64,000 nt of DNA from a virus, in the IMG/VR virus record IMGVR_UViG_3300042292_001109, positions 1 to 64,000 of that record; one strand, 5' to 3'. The notes under the pieces were generated by a model, which was not told the DNA's origin, did not search any database, and saw only the letters and a list, made by a program, of their open reading frames with translations. Of this stretch, positions 15,499-23,004 are shown in pieces; position 1 is the first letter of the stretch, and each line of letters starts with the position of its first letter. Made by a program: the position numbers and the translations under genes.

Positions 15499-17367
15499 TT
15501 ATCCTTCAATATTCAACCATTGTTTTCTTTTATCAGCGCTACCAGTATCTTTAGAAAATTGTAATGTAAAAATATCTACATCACCAATTTCACTAACAAC
15601 TTTTTCCAAATTACCAGATAAATCCGTTAGATACTCTTTCCACTCTTTACTAGAACTAGTTCCTAATCCTTTGTAATATTTTGACTCATATTTTTCGTTA
15701 ACATGTTTTTCTTTCCATTTCTCAAATAATGTCAAATCATGAAAAGATAATGTATCTTTTTTATACTTAACCTTGACAATTGGTGTATTTAAAATATGGA
15801 TAATACCCAAGGAAAATAATTCTGGCCAAAATTTATAAAAAGCATTTAACAATAGTCCACGAATACCAAATCCATCTAAATCTTGGTCTGTTGATAATAC
15901 AATTTTACCAAATCGAATATCTTCAATAGAATTTACCTTAACCCCAAACTGAAGCCCAGTAATTGTCATAATATTTTTAAACTCTCTATTTTCAAGAATA
16001 TCTTTTAATTCCATTGGCATTACATTTATGGGTTTGCCACGTAGCGGAAATGCAGCCATTGTCTTTGGATCTCTACCTGATAATAAACCAGATAAAGCTG
16101 AATCTCCTTCTGCTAAGAATAACATAGCATCACTACGTTGTTTAGTAGAAGCATCATGGAATTTATCAACTCTTCTTGGATCGGCTTTATCTAAGTTCTT
16201 ATTAGCTTTACGCAATTCAGCTAATTCAGATGCTTTTTCTTTAGCTTGAACCCAGTCTAAAATAGACTGAATAATATCAGATTTTAATAAACCTTTAATA
16301 AATTTATCGCTAACAGTCCATGAAGTTTTCCATTCAGATGCAGGACTAATCATATTTTCTTTAGTTTGACTGGAAAATCTAGGGCGGTTAACAGTTCCTG
16401 CAATAAAAATTCTAAAATGATTTTTAATATCAGATGGTTTTACATCAACTTTATGTTTCTTTTTAAAATGTTCGCGTAACTTATTTGTTACTTGATCAAC
16501 AACATAATTAACATGAGTTCCACCCTGATAGGTTTCTACTGAGTTAATAAAAGAAATTTGCTCAAATCCATCAGAATCGGTAATGCCAACATTCCAATCT
16601 TTACTATTATCGGTAAAGTAATTATCTGAATATAATGCAACATAATCGTCAAAAGATCTAAATCTAATTAATTCCCCATTAAAATAAAATTTAATGTTTA
16701 AGTTATTCGCAGCTGCATCTATTACTTTTTTCTGAATTCGTAGAATATGGTCTGCATCTAACCCACTTAGTTTAAAAAATTCATAATCTGGAGTAAACGT
16801 AATTTTAGTTCCATTTTTAGTAAAATCTTTAATTATAGGCTCGGAACGCTCGCGCATACCATTCCAGAAATCTTGCGTTAGTTTTTTCTTACCATCACAA
16901 GATTCAATCTTAAAATTTGTTGATAAAACATTTGTCAACGTCGAACCAACACCATTAGTTCCAATTAGCGATTGGTCTTCATTATCGTTAAAATTAGAAC
17001 CAGCTCGTAGGTTAGAAAATACAGTTTCAGCGATATAAGTTCCTGTTTGTTCATGAAGAACTACTGGGATACCTCTACCATCATCTTGAACGGAAATTTC
17101 ATCAAAAGTTATATCGACTTTAATTTGAGTTAATGTATCCGGTGCTCTTTTTCCTTCATCAATTGAATTATCGAGAATTTCAGAAAAGATTTTAATAAAA
17201 GCTGGGATATAAGAAATATCTCGCTTTTCCATTTTCTTTGTGGTGTTGTTTAGCACCCATTCTTGACTTGTTTGAACAGAAGTAGAACCGCAATACATGC
17301 CAGTTCGTTTTCTAATGTGTTCAATCTCGTCAAGAACTTGATAAGTTTGTTGAATGTGTTTTGTCAT
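15499..17367 (-). CDS. 39: DNA topoisomerase II large subunit (gp39-gp60 fused form)
   Basis: The protein has 622 aa, about the sum of T4 gp39 (516) and most of gp60, so ATPase and Toprim parts lie in one chain. GHKL ATPase motifs are seen: ILDNSIDEGKRA, QDDGRGIPV and GTNGVGSTLTN. The Toprim part has FLAEGDSALSGLLSGRD (catalytic Glu) and STDQDLDGFGIRG (Asp pair). There is no T4-type split or 50-nt bypass. The gene lies under the early promoter at 17398-17426 and is followed by gp52 after 2 nt. Confidence 0.95.
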   Translation of the reverse strand: MTKHIQQTYQVLDEIEHIRKRTGMYCGSTSVQTSQEWVLNNTTKKMEKRDISYIPAFIKIFSEILDNSIDEGKRAPDTLTQIKVDITFDEISVQDDGRGIPVVLHEQTGTYIAETVFSNLRAGSNFNDNEDQSLIGTNGVGSTLTNVLSTNFKIESCDGKKKLTQDFWNGMRERSEPIIKDFTKNGTKITFTPDYEFFKLSGLDADHILRIQKKVIDAAANNLNIKFYFNGELIRFRSFDDYVALYSDNYFTDNSKDWNVGITDSDGFEQISFINSVETYQGGTHVNYVVDQVTNKLREHFKKKHKVDVKPSDIKNHFRIFIAGTVNRPRFSSQTKENMISPASEWKTSWTVSDKFIKGLLKSDIIQSILDWVQAKEKASELAELRKANKNLDKADPRRVDKFHDASTKQRSDAMLFLAEGDSALSGLLSGRDPKTMAAFPLRGKPINVMPMELKDILENREFKNIMTITGLQFGVKVNSIEDIRFGKIVLSTDQDLDGFGIRGLLLNAFYKFWPELFSLGIIHILNTPIVKVKYKKDTLSFHDLTLFEKWKEKHVNEKYESKYYKGLGTSSSKEWKEYLTDLSGNLEKVVSEIGDVDIFTLQFSKDTGSADKRKQWLNIEG

Positions 17368-17390
17368 AAAATACTGTTAAAAGTTTATGG

Positions 17391-17398
17391 TATAAATA
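17391..17398 (+). promoter_or_regulatory. T4-type late promoter box (plus)
   Basis: An exact TATAAATA lies 53 nt before the ATG at 17451. Its last base is the first base of the opposing -10 box. Confidence 0.65.
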
Positions 17399-17426
17399 TT
17401 ATATAATATTTTTTTAAATTAGTCAA
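17398..17426 (-). promoter_or_regulatory. Early sigma70-type promoter of the topoisomerase operon
   Basis: GCTTGACT, 17 nt and TATAAT on the minus strand, reading toward the ATG at 17367. Confidence 0.85.
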
Positions 17427-17450
17427 GCATTATTTATAGGATTCCCTTAT

Positions 17451-19169
17451 ATGTTAAGATTTAAACATTTTTTAATGATCGAACGTTTTTTAATGAACGA
17501 ATCTAAAATCGATGATTATAAAGCACAAGAAACAAATATCTCAACTAAACACGATCCAGATGCACAACATAAATCTGCAGCTGATATTATTGACCATTTT
17601 CATAAACATACTCCAGGCGGTAATGTCCAACATACTCGTTGGATGATGGACCAATATAAAAAAGGCGAGATAAAGCAAGAAGATGCTCATGATATGCACG
17701 ATACAGTAAAGAATTTTGAGAAATACAAATCAAAATTACCTAAGAAAAGAATAGAACAATATAAATCAGTTTCAGAATTAAAAACGGCTATGCATCCACA
17801 TAAAGAAAAAGATGAGGAAGTAAAAGCTATTAATAATTCTAAAGTTGTAAATGGTTCTACTGTTGTGCACAATAGCCCTAATCTTACTGCATATCACGTT
17901 CATACAACAGAAGCAGCTCAGGAATTAGGCAAAAAAGATAATGGAGAAAAATTAGGCTGGTGTACTTCCATCACAGATCGAAGTAAAAATATGTTTCAAC
18001 ATTATAACGAAAAATCTAGAGGTAATTTTCATATTTTACATATGCATAAAGAACAATTTCCCCATAGAAGAATTGGTGGCGTTGGAGTAGAAGGACAATT
18101 TCAAGATGAAAATAATAAAACAATTAAAGGCGAAGATTTCCATAATTTAATACACAGAAACCCTGAATTAGAAAAAATTCCTGCTATCAAAAATTCTAGA
18201 CACTATAAAGTACAAAAAGCTTCAGACCCTACAAATAGTAAAGAACATTTAGATAAATTAATTAATGATAAAGATGAAGATATTAGAGCAGGTGTTGCAG
18301 CCAATAAATCTGCAACTAAAGAGCATCTTGATAAACTTATCGAAGACGAAAGCGAGCATGTTAGAAACACAGTTTTTAAAAATTCCCCACATAAAGAACA
18401 TATAGATAAATATGCAATTACGCATAAAGATCCAAAAATTAGAGCAAGCGTTGCAACTAATCCAAATGCAACTAAAGAGCATCTTGATAAACTTAGTAAT
18501 GACGAAAATGAAGACGTTAGAACAGCTGTAGCAGAAAATACATCGCATAAAAAATATCTAGATAAACTTGTTAACGATAAAGACCACAAAGTTAGAGCAG
18601 CTGTAGCAAATAATCCGAATACAACTAAAGAACATTTTGATAAACTTGTTAACGATAAATCTGAACACGTTAGAAAAGCAGTTTTAGTAAATTCGCCGCA
18701 TAAAGAACATATAGATAAATTAAATTCTGATGAAAGCCCTAATATTAGAGCCAATATAGTTCATACCAATAAAAACCATAACGAAAAATTAGGTAAATTT
18801 ATTAATGATCCAGATGATTTTGTAAGATTAAATGTTGCAAGAAATACTACACAGAAAGATCATTTAGACCATTTAGCTGGAGACAAAAGTAGTAATGTTA
18901 GGCTAGCTGTTGCAAAAAATAAAGCTACAGATAAAGATCATTTTGATAAATTAATTAACGATAAAGAGGCAATGGTTAAAATTGCTGCAGCAGATAACAC
19001 TCCACACAAAGAACATTTAGATAAATTAATTAAAGACAAGTCTCCATATGTTAGACAAGCTGCCGCAAACAATCCAAATGCAACCAAAGAACATCTTAAT
19101 ATATTAGCAAACGATAAACATAAAGATGTTAGCATGGCTGCTAAACGAGAGCTTACTAGAAGACCTTAA
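17451..19169 (+). CDS. Capsid-targeted protein: GWCTS domain plus long leucine-rich-variant repeats
   Basis: The protein has 572 aa. MLRFKHFLMIERFLMNESK resembles the capsid-targeting peptides but has M-I-E or M-N-E in place of a clean L/I-x-E. Residues 20-255 are a close copy of the domain in the 395-aa protein (KLGWCTS, ILHMHKEQF, VEGQFQDENN). From about residue 260 to the end run about twelve 24-26-residue repeats of the type ATKEHLDKL.NDK.EDVR.AVA.N, which matches the leucine-rich-variant (LRV) solenoid. Such solenoids bind proteins or nucleic acid. I infer an injected or virion-bound protein with a variable binding arm. AGGATTCCCTTAT precedes the ATG. Confidence 0.65.
   Translation: MLRFKHFLMIERFLMNESKIDDYKAQETNISTKHDPDAQHKSAADIIDHFHKHTPGGNVQHTRWMMDQYKKGEIKQEDAHDMHDTVKNFEKYKSKLPKKRIEQYKSVSELKTAMHPHKEKDEEVKAINNSKVVNGSTVVHNSPNLTAYHVHTTEAAQELGKKDNGEKLGWCTSITDRSKNMFQHYNEKSRGNFHILHMHKEQFPHRRIGGVGVEGQFQDENNKTIKGEDFHNLIHRNPELEKIPAIKNSRHYKVQKASDPTNSKEHLDKLINDKDEDIRAGVAANKSATKEHLDKLIEDESEHVRNTVFKNSPHKEHIDKYAITHKDPKIRASVATNPNATKEHLDKLSNDENEDVRTAVAENTSHKKYLDKLVNDKDHKVRAAVANNPNTTKEHFDKLVNDKSEHVRKAVLVNSPHKEHIDKLNSDESPNIRANIVHTNKNHNEKLGKFINDPDDFVRLNVARNTTQKDHLDHLAGDKSSNVRLAVAKNKATDKDHFDKLINDKEAMVKIAAADNTPHKEHLDKLIKDKSPYVRQAAANNPNATKEHLNILANDKHKDVSMAAKRELTRRP
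18230..19165 (+). repeat. LRV-type coding repeats, 24-26 codons each
   Basis: About twelve imperfect repeats with conserved AAAGAACAT..GATAAA and GTTAGA..GCAGTTGCA cores encode the solenoid of the 572-aa protein. Copies differ at many synonymous sites, so they are older than the gene duplication. Confidence 0.8.
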
Positions 19170-19175
19170 AAATTT

Positions 19176-19194
19176 GGGGGAGCAAAACTCCCCC
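19176..19194. terminator. Hairpin between convergent genes
   Basis: A 7-bp stem GGGGGAG/CTCCCCC with a 5-nt loop lies 6 nt after the stop of the 572-aa gene. The T-runs on both sides are weak. Confidence 0.6.
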
Positions 19195-19203
19195 ATCAAT
19201 TCT

Positions 19204-19461
19204 TTATAAAGTTACATTAGCAGAAATAATTGAATCAAGTCTAAATGAACGCCATCCTAAATTTTCTAAGTCCCACACGGATAATACTTCGGGATTTTCT
19301 ACTTTAACTTTCGCCCCTTCTTTAATCTCTACAACAGGCAATAAATCTGATTTTAAAGTGCATTTCATTGTTCTTTCTGAACCATCAGCTTTTGTAAAGA
19401 CAATAGTTCCAGTTCCATTTTGTAAGTTAGCTTTTAATGTATCTTTATCGATTTGTGTCAT
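19204..19461 (-). CDS. SH3-fold / DUF2693-like protein, 85 aa
   Basis: The protein shows the pattern GTIVFTKADGSERTMKCTL, later VLSVWDLENLGWRSFRLDSI. This F(T/N)K.DG..R.M.CTL...VWD....WRSF signature is typical of a small SH3-like family widespread in T4-like phages (DUF2693). The function is unknown. It lies at the end of the minus-strand cluster of small genes starting near 20413. Confidence 0.7.
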   Translation of the reverse strand: MTQIDKDTLKANLQNGTGTIVFTKADGSERTMKCTLKSDLLPVVEIKEGAKVKVENPEVLSVWDLENLGWRSFRLDSIISANVTL

Positions 19462-19477
19462 GATATAAATTCCTAGA

Positions 19478-19654
19478 TTAAATTTTGAGATCTTTTTCAG
19501 TGAAAATACCGAACATCGCTTCAGCGAAATCTTCGGGGTATAAAGTTTTAGAAGTTACTACTTGCTCTTTTGAAGCTTGTTTAGCTTTGTTACTTGATGA
19601 GTAACTCAATTCCATCAGATAGTGTTGACGGAATATCAGATTTTTTAAGTTCAT
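19478..19654 (-). CDS. 58-aa hypothetical protein
   Basis: The frame begins MNLKNLIFRQHYLMELSYSS and ends EDFAEAMFGIFTEKDLKI. Its ATG overlaps the stop of the preceding gene by 4 nt (ATGA). The composition is normal for this phage and translational coupling supports it. No family is recognised. Confidence 0.6.
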   Translation of the reverse strand: MNLKNLIFRQHYLMELSYSSSNKAKQASKEQVVTSKTLYPEDFAEAMFGIFTEKDLKI

Positions 19655-19818
19655 TTTTCTGGTTTCCTAGTAATATTTGGGGCAATTTGAGGCTGTTGGT
19701 TAAGATGGTCCAAAGTTTTGCCCAATAATTCTGGATCCATCGGGGTTACAATTTGTTTAACAGGTTCTTGTTTAGGGATACTGTTATATACGTCTTTAAT
19801 ACTGTTTAAAATTGACAT
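19651..19818 (-). CDS. 55-aa hypothetical protein
   Basis: The frame reads from MSILNSIKDVYNSIPKQEP to NITRKPEK. I prefer ATG 19818 over 19851 because the purine-rich AAGAAGAAAAAG lies just before it. The N-terminus looks like an amphipathic helix, the rest is proline-rich and probably unfolded. It overlaps the upstream 55-aa gene by 23 nt in another frame. Confidence 0.55.
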   Translation of the reverse strand: MSILNSIKDVYNSIPKQEPVKQIVTPMDPELLGKTLDHLNQQPQIAPNITRKPEK

Positions 19819-19963
19819 TCTTTTTCTTCTTTGTTGGTTGAAAATCGTCATACTCTAACTCAGAAAACGAAACTTGATTCGTTTTGAATTTCTTAATCTG
19901 TTTGGTTTTTCTAGGCTGGAAATCGGTATAATCTTCCATAAGAATATTGCTGTGCTTTTTCAT
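19796..19963 (-). CDS. 55-aa basic protein with repeated D(Y/D)xDFQPxK motif
   Basis: The frame holds two copies of a short motif, EDYTDFQPRKTKQ and EYDDFQPTKKKK, separated by about 20 residues, in a Lys-rich chain. The repeated acidic-aromatic-then-basic motif looks like a short linear binding motif. No ribosome-binding site is obvious. Its 3' end overlaps the next gene by 23 nt. Confidence 0.5.
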   Translation of the reverse strand: MKKHSNILMEDYTDFQPRKTKQIKKFKTNQVSFSELEYDDFQPTKKKKNVNFKQY

Positions 19964-19984
19964 CTGTTGTACTATTTACTAAGT

Positions 19985-20413
19985 TTAATTTAAAAGTTCT
20001 GGATATACTTCACGAACTAAATCTGTTGTTAAGCCTTTAACCTTCAAGTCTTTGTGTAACATGTTAAAGAAAATCTTAGCCTCTTTAGGCTCAAAAGATT
20101 CTAGTAATTGTAACAAAAGAAGATTACGTTTATCATCTGTTAATGAATCAGCAGTTGGATCTCCTTTGACGAACAAATAGGCTCGACGGATTTCTGATTC
20201 AATTCCAGCATATCTAATTCCTAATAGAGTATCTGGTTCGATATAATCTGTTGGAAAATTATCTTCAACATAGAATTGATAGTTTGGATTAAATGTATAT
20301 TTTAATACTTCTTTAAAATGATAAAGATTATTCTGTTGAAGAATTTCTACTCTTTGTTGTTTGTTTACTGCTAGATTAAATTCATCTAGAATTTCATGTA
20401 CGTTCTTAATCAT
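19985..20413 (-). CDS. DUF6433-like T4-family protein, 142 aa
   Basis: The protein begins MIKNVHEILDEFNLAVNKQQR and contains LKYTFNPNYQFYVEDNFP and YIEPDTLLGIRYAGIE, the layout of a family conserved in T4-like phages (DUF6433), usually near replication genes. The C-terminal half is helical (LLLQLLESFEPKEAKIFFNML). Function unknown. It is the first gene after the early promoter at 20509-20537. Confidence 0.65.
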   Translation of the reverse strand: MIKNVHEILDEFNLAVNKQQRVEILQQNNLYHFKEVLKYTFNPNYQFYVEDNFPTDYIEPDTLLGIRYAGIESEIRRAYLFVKGDPTADSLTDDKRNLLLLQLLESFEPKEAKIFFNMLHKDLKVKGLTTDLVREVYPELLN

Positions 20414-20508
20414 AAATTAATTTTCATTTAAAGTTACTGTTAGAATCAATTACTGATTCCATATGGTTAATTTCCCGAAGGGGGAGATTTGTTTCTACAT
20501 TTTTATTT

Positions 20509-20537
20509 ATTGTAACTTGAATTTTTGTTTTCGTCAA
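20509..20537 (-). promoter_or_regulatory. Early sigma70-type promoter (minus)
   Basis: GCTTGACG, 17 nt and TACAAT on the minus strand, about 95 nt before the ATG of the 142-aa gene. Confidence 0.75.
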
Positions 20538-20560
20538 GCATTTATTTAACAACATTAATA

Positions 20561-21118
20561 AAGCGAAGCAATGTGAGCGAAGCGAACATTTAATTTGATA
20601 CTAATATAATCTTCGCTTCGCTCGATCGATTCCTTCGGAATCAAGATCCAGTTTTTCTTAGATTGAATTTTCTTTGACCCCCCCGTTCATGTATATGAAT
20701 ATATACACTTAGGTTTTAAAGAAAAACTGCAACTGGTGCGGGTGTCAGCTACAAAAACTATTACAACTAGAAACTATCCTGTTAAAGATAGTCCGCCGAT
20801 TATTTATGCTCTGATTGGCTGAAGAAGTGTTGTGGCTAAAATCAACATAGGACGCATAAACAACAGACAAAGGGACCAACCCTAGACTAATGATAACGAC
20901 ACCGATTATCCAGTTGCCGAAAAGTATTCGAATATATACTTTTAACCTTATTAGGGTTTGTCTGCCTCATCTCAGGAACGATAATAATCTAGTCACATAT
21001 AGATTTTATCTTTTCAGACCTACTGGAGATAAGGGTTTCTCCGGTAAGGTGAGTTGCTATCTCACTTTTTGCTAATAAATTGTAGGGTATAACTGTGACG
21101 TTGGGTTCGGAGCCAACT
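20561..21118 (-). ncRNA. Large structured non-coding region, candidate RNA
   Basis: No credible gene lies in the 0.8 kb between the divergent genes at 20413 and 21223. Instead there are many inverted repeats: a perfect 12-bp pair (20575-20586 with 20612-20623); GATTCC/GGAATC (20628-20642); a perfect 11-bp pair (20649-20659 with 20719-20729) enclosing a perfect 7-bp hairpin (20690-20707); ACTATC/GATAGT near 20775-20793; a 10-position pair 20800-20809 with 20854-20863 (one G.U on the minus strand); an 8-position hairpin near 21023-21045; GTGAG/CTCAC near 21048-21064; and GTTGG/CCAAC near 21100-21117. An early promoter at 21125-21153 would start a minus-strand transcript right before the last hairpin. 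Strand is uncertain: one wobble pair favours minus, another plus. I cannot assign a known class. Confidence 0.45.
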
Positions 21119-21124
21119 TTACAT

Positions 21125-21153
21125 AGTGTATTCTATAAAGTTTATTTAGTCAA
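21125..21153 (-). promoter_or_regulatory. Early sigma70-type promoter into the structured region
   Basis: GCTTGACT, 17 nt and TACACT on the minus strand. It reads into the structured non-coding stretch and is divergent to the promoter at 21170-21198. Confidence 0.7.
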
Positions 21154-21169
21154 GCATTTTTTCTTTTGC

Positions 21170-21198
21170 TTGACTTATTTGTTAGTATATAGTATAAT
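21170..21198 (+). promoter_or_regulatory. Early sigma70-type promoter (plus)
   Basis: GCTTGACT, 17 nt and TATAAT, 25 nt before the ATG at 21223. Confidence 0.9.
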
Positions 21199-21222
21199 AT
21201 TATTTTTTAATGGAGTTTGTTT

Positions 21223-21558
21223 ATGTTTATAGTTAAATCGAAAAATCAGTTTGGTGAGGAAATCTTAGTAAATCCAGAGAAAATTGCTTATGCAGTTCCT
21301 TCTTCTGGAGGTAAAGAAACAGTTATCTTTTTTGATAATGATACTCATATCAGTGTATTAGAGTCATTTGTTGATTTTAAAAAAAGGTATGCTAAACCTA
21401 CAGTTAAACTTTCTGTTGAGAAGGATGTCGTTTTTACTGAAGAATTGGTTAATGCTGCTAATGCATATCCAGAACACTTACCTCGTCTACCAACAGGAAA
21501 TGTCGATAAACGTACTAATCAATATAAAGAATGGATTGCATCGAAAGAAGCTGCATAA
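21223..21558 (+). CDS. Hypothetical protein, 111 aa
   Basis: The protein starts MFIVKSKNQFGEEILVNPEK at the ATG after GGAGTTTGTTT; a TTG two codons earlier is less likely. The N-terminal half is beta-rich (ETVIFFDNDTHISVLES), the C-terminal half helical and basic. I do not recognise the family. It lies alone under a strong early promoter. Confidence 0.6.
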   Translation: MFIVKSKNQFGEEILVNPEKIAYAVPSSGGKETVIFFDNDTHISVLESFVDFKKRYAKPTVKLSVEKDVVFTEELVNAANAYPEHLPRLPTGNVDKRTNQYKEWIASKEAA

Positions 21559-21561
21559 ATA
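21554..21561 (+). promoter_or_regulatory. Late-box-like CATAAATA
   Basis: CATAAATA, a one-base variant of the T4 late box, lies 32 nt before the GTG start at 21594. Confidence 0.4.
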
Positions 21562-21593
21562 AATAATCATATTATCCCTATTGGAATTAAATT

Positions 21594-21866
21594 GTGCCAA
21601 TCTATCCATTAAAAAATACTGAAACTGGCGAAATCTTTGAGAAAATTATGAAGATTGCCGAATATGAAGAATATGTTAAAGATAATCCTCATATTCAAAG
21701 ATATTATGATTCTGAATGTTCAAAAACTAGTTTCGGCGACCCAGTTAGACTAGGAATTAAAAAACCGCCTGCTGATTTTATGAAAGGTGTAATCGGAAGA
21801 ATGAAAGAATCAATTCCGCAAAATACATTACACGATCGAAAATTTCAAATCCCCCGAGAATTTTAA
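21594..21866 (+). CDS. Conserved T4-family small protein, 90 aa (FmdB-ribbon-like start)
   Basis: The protein starts with GTG and reads MPIYPLKNTETGEIFEKIMK, then EYVKDNPHIQRYYDSE. The opening (MPxYxxxxxxTGE.FE...) resembles phage proteins annotated as FmdB-type zinc ribbons, but the paired cysteines are absent here (only one Cys). The C-terminus (PADFMKGVIGRMKESIPQNTL) is conserved-looking and basic. Function unknown. The ribosome-binding site is weak (GGAATTAAATT). Confidence 0.55.
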   Translation: MPIYPLKNTETGEIFEKIMKIAEYEEYVKDNPHIQRYYDSECSKTSFGDPVRLGIKKPPADFMKGVIGRMKESIPQNTLHDRKFQIPREF

Positions 21867-21869
21867 ATA

Positions 21870-22775
21870 TTAATAATATTTTTTAAATTCAGGAAACCAT
21901 GTAGAAAGATGCCCTTTAGAGTATGTTTTTCTAGAAGATATAATAGAAAGAAACATTTTATGCGATGGATTATCGTTTTTGTTTCTTTCTAATCTTAATC
22001 TTTTGCTTTCTTCTGATTGGAAATAATGTAATCCATTTTCGACTAATTTTTTATTAGTTTTTAGTGTATTAGTTAATGCTTTTTTCTTTATTTCTTTATT
22101 TTGAAAAATGTGGTTATTGTCTTCAACTAATTTTTTATTTCTTTTTGAAGTTCTTTCTGCGTTACATTTTATAAAAGAATCATCTTGAAAAGGGTGTAAC
22201 CCTTGTTCAGATAATTTTAAATTTCTATCTCTATGCAAATCTTTATATTCCTGTTGCTGCATATGGTGTTCTTTAGCTTCAAGTTTTTCTTTTATCCAAA
22301 CTTTAGTTGCGGTTTTAGATTCTTCTGATTGAAAATAATGTAAACCTTGTTCTACTTTATTTTTAACTATTAACGCGTTTTCGCGCCTTACTCGATTATA
22401 TTGAGCAGAAGTTAAAATTCTATTTCCTTTTGAATTTAATTGAAACGCGGCAAATGCGTATTTCATTTTATTGCATTGTTTTTGATTTATTAACATTTTA
22501 GTTAATAGCCAATGACAAAGAAAATGTTCTTTTGTCGATAAAAATGTTTTATTTTCTTTTATATTTGGGTTTGTATTGAATAATGCATCTTGTTTAGAGA
22601 AAAAACATTTAGGTATTATATGGTGTTCTTCAGAATAACCCAATATTATATTTGCAGTTTTTCTTGATGTTGCTCGTAGTAACGAATTTTCTATTATTGA
22701 ACAATACCATTTTGTATATTTGTTATTATACGATAATTGTTTAATTAGATTAATATAAGTATTTGTGCTGGACAT
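21870..22775 (-). CDS. HNH homing-type endonuclease with repeated NUMOD-like motifs
   Basis: The protein has 301 aa. The HNH core is in the N-terminal half: YSEEHHIIPKCFF, then FLSTKEHFLCHWLLTKM. The rest contains at least four copies of a motif VE(Q/N)GLHYFQSEESK...R, each about 25-35 residues apart, typical of modular DNA-binding repeats in phage homing endonucleases. Its start (MSSTNTY) resembles that of the GIY-YIG protein (MPSTNTY). It lies convergent to the 90-aa gene, 3 nt from its stop, which suggests insertion between that gene and the terminator at 22934-22976. Confidence 0.8.
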   Translation of the reverse strand: MSSTNTYINLIKQLSYNNKYTKWYCSIIENSLLRATSRKTANIILGYSEEHHIIPKCFFSKQDALFNTNPNIKENKTFLSTKEHFLCHWLLTKMLINQKQCNKMKYAFAAFQLNSKGNRILTSAQYNRVRRENALIVKNKVEQGLHYFQSEESKTATKVWIKEKLEAKEHHMQQQEYKDLHRDRNLKLSEQGLHPFQDDSFIKCNAERTSKRNKKLVEDNNHIFQNKEIKKKALTNTLKTNKKLVENGLHYFQSEESKRLRLERNKNDNPSHKMFLSIISSRKTYSKGHLSTWFPEFKKYY

Positions 22776-22844
22776 TAATGTTCTCCATGAATATTGTAAG
22801 GAATGTTTAGGGTAGATGGGAATGAGGGTTCCGCGATCTACACT

Positions 22845-22852
22845 TATTTATA
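22845..22852 (-). promoter_or_regulatory. T4-type late promoter box (both strands)
   Basis: TATTTATAAATA contains an exact late box on each strand (minus 22845-22852; plus 22849-22856). The minus copy lies 70 nt before the HNH gene. Confidence 0.55.
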
Positions 22853-22933
22853 AATAGATTTAATTAATAAATTTAATATTAAAAATATGATAATTATATT
22901 ACACCAGAATATTGAGATGTTCTTATAGTAGTA

Positions 22934-22976
22934 AAAAAGACCCGCGAATCGACTAATAATCGGTAAGCGGGTTTTT
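22934..22976. terminator. Bidirectional terminator
   Basis: ACCCGC and GCGGGT enclose a 21-nt loop with a small inner stem; an A-run precedes and a T-run follows. It lies between the HNH gene leader and phoH. Confidence 0.8.
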
Positions 22977-23004
22977 CACTTTAAATCAACCATAAAAGGA
23001 ATTT

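Noticed and set aside
16028-16249. Plus-strand frame opposite the topoisomerase gene
   Set aside because: It overlaps the conserved Toprim coding region and has no upstream signals.
18203-18754. Minus-strand repeat proteins opposite the LRV gene
   Set aside because: They are mirror frames produced by the codon repeats of the plus-strand gene and lack ribosome-binding sites.
20890-21075. A 61-aa plus-strand gene in the structured region
   Set aside because: It has no ribosome-binding site, odd composition, and coincides with the inverted repeats.
20690-21120. Group I intron or tRNA cluster
   Set aside because: AAGATAGTCC and GGTTCGGAGCC recall intron and tRNA motifs, but the pairing distances do not fit a group I core or a cloverleaf, and the region interrupts no gene.
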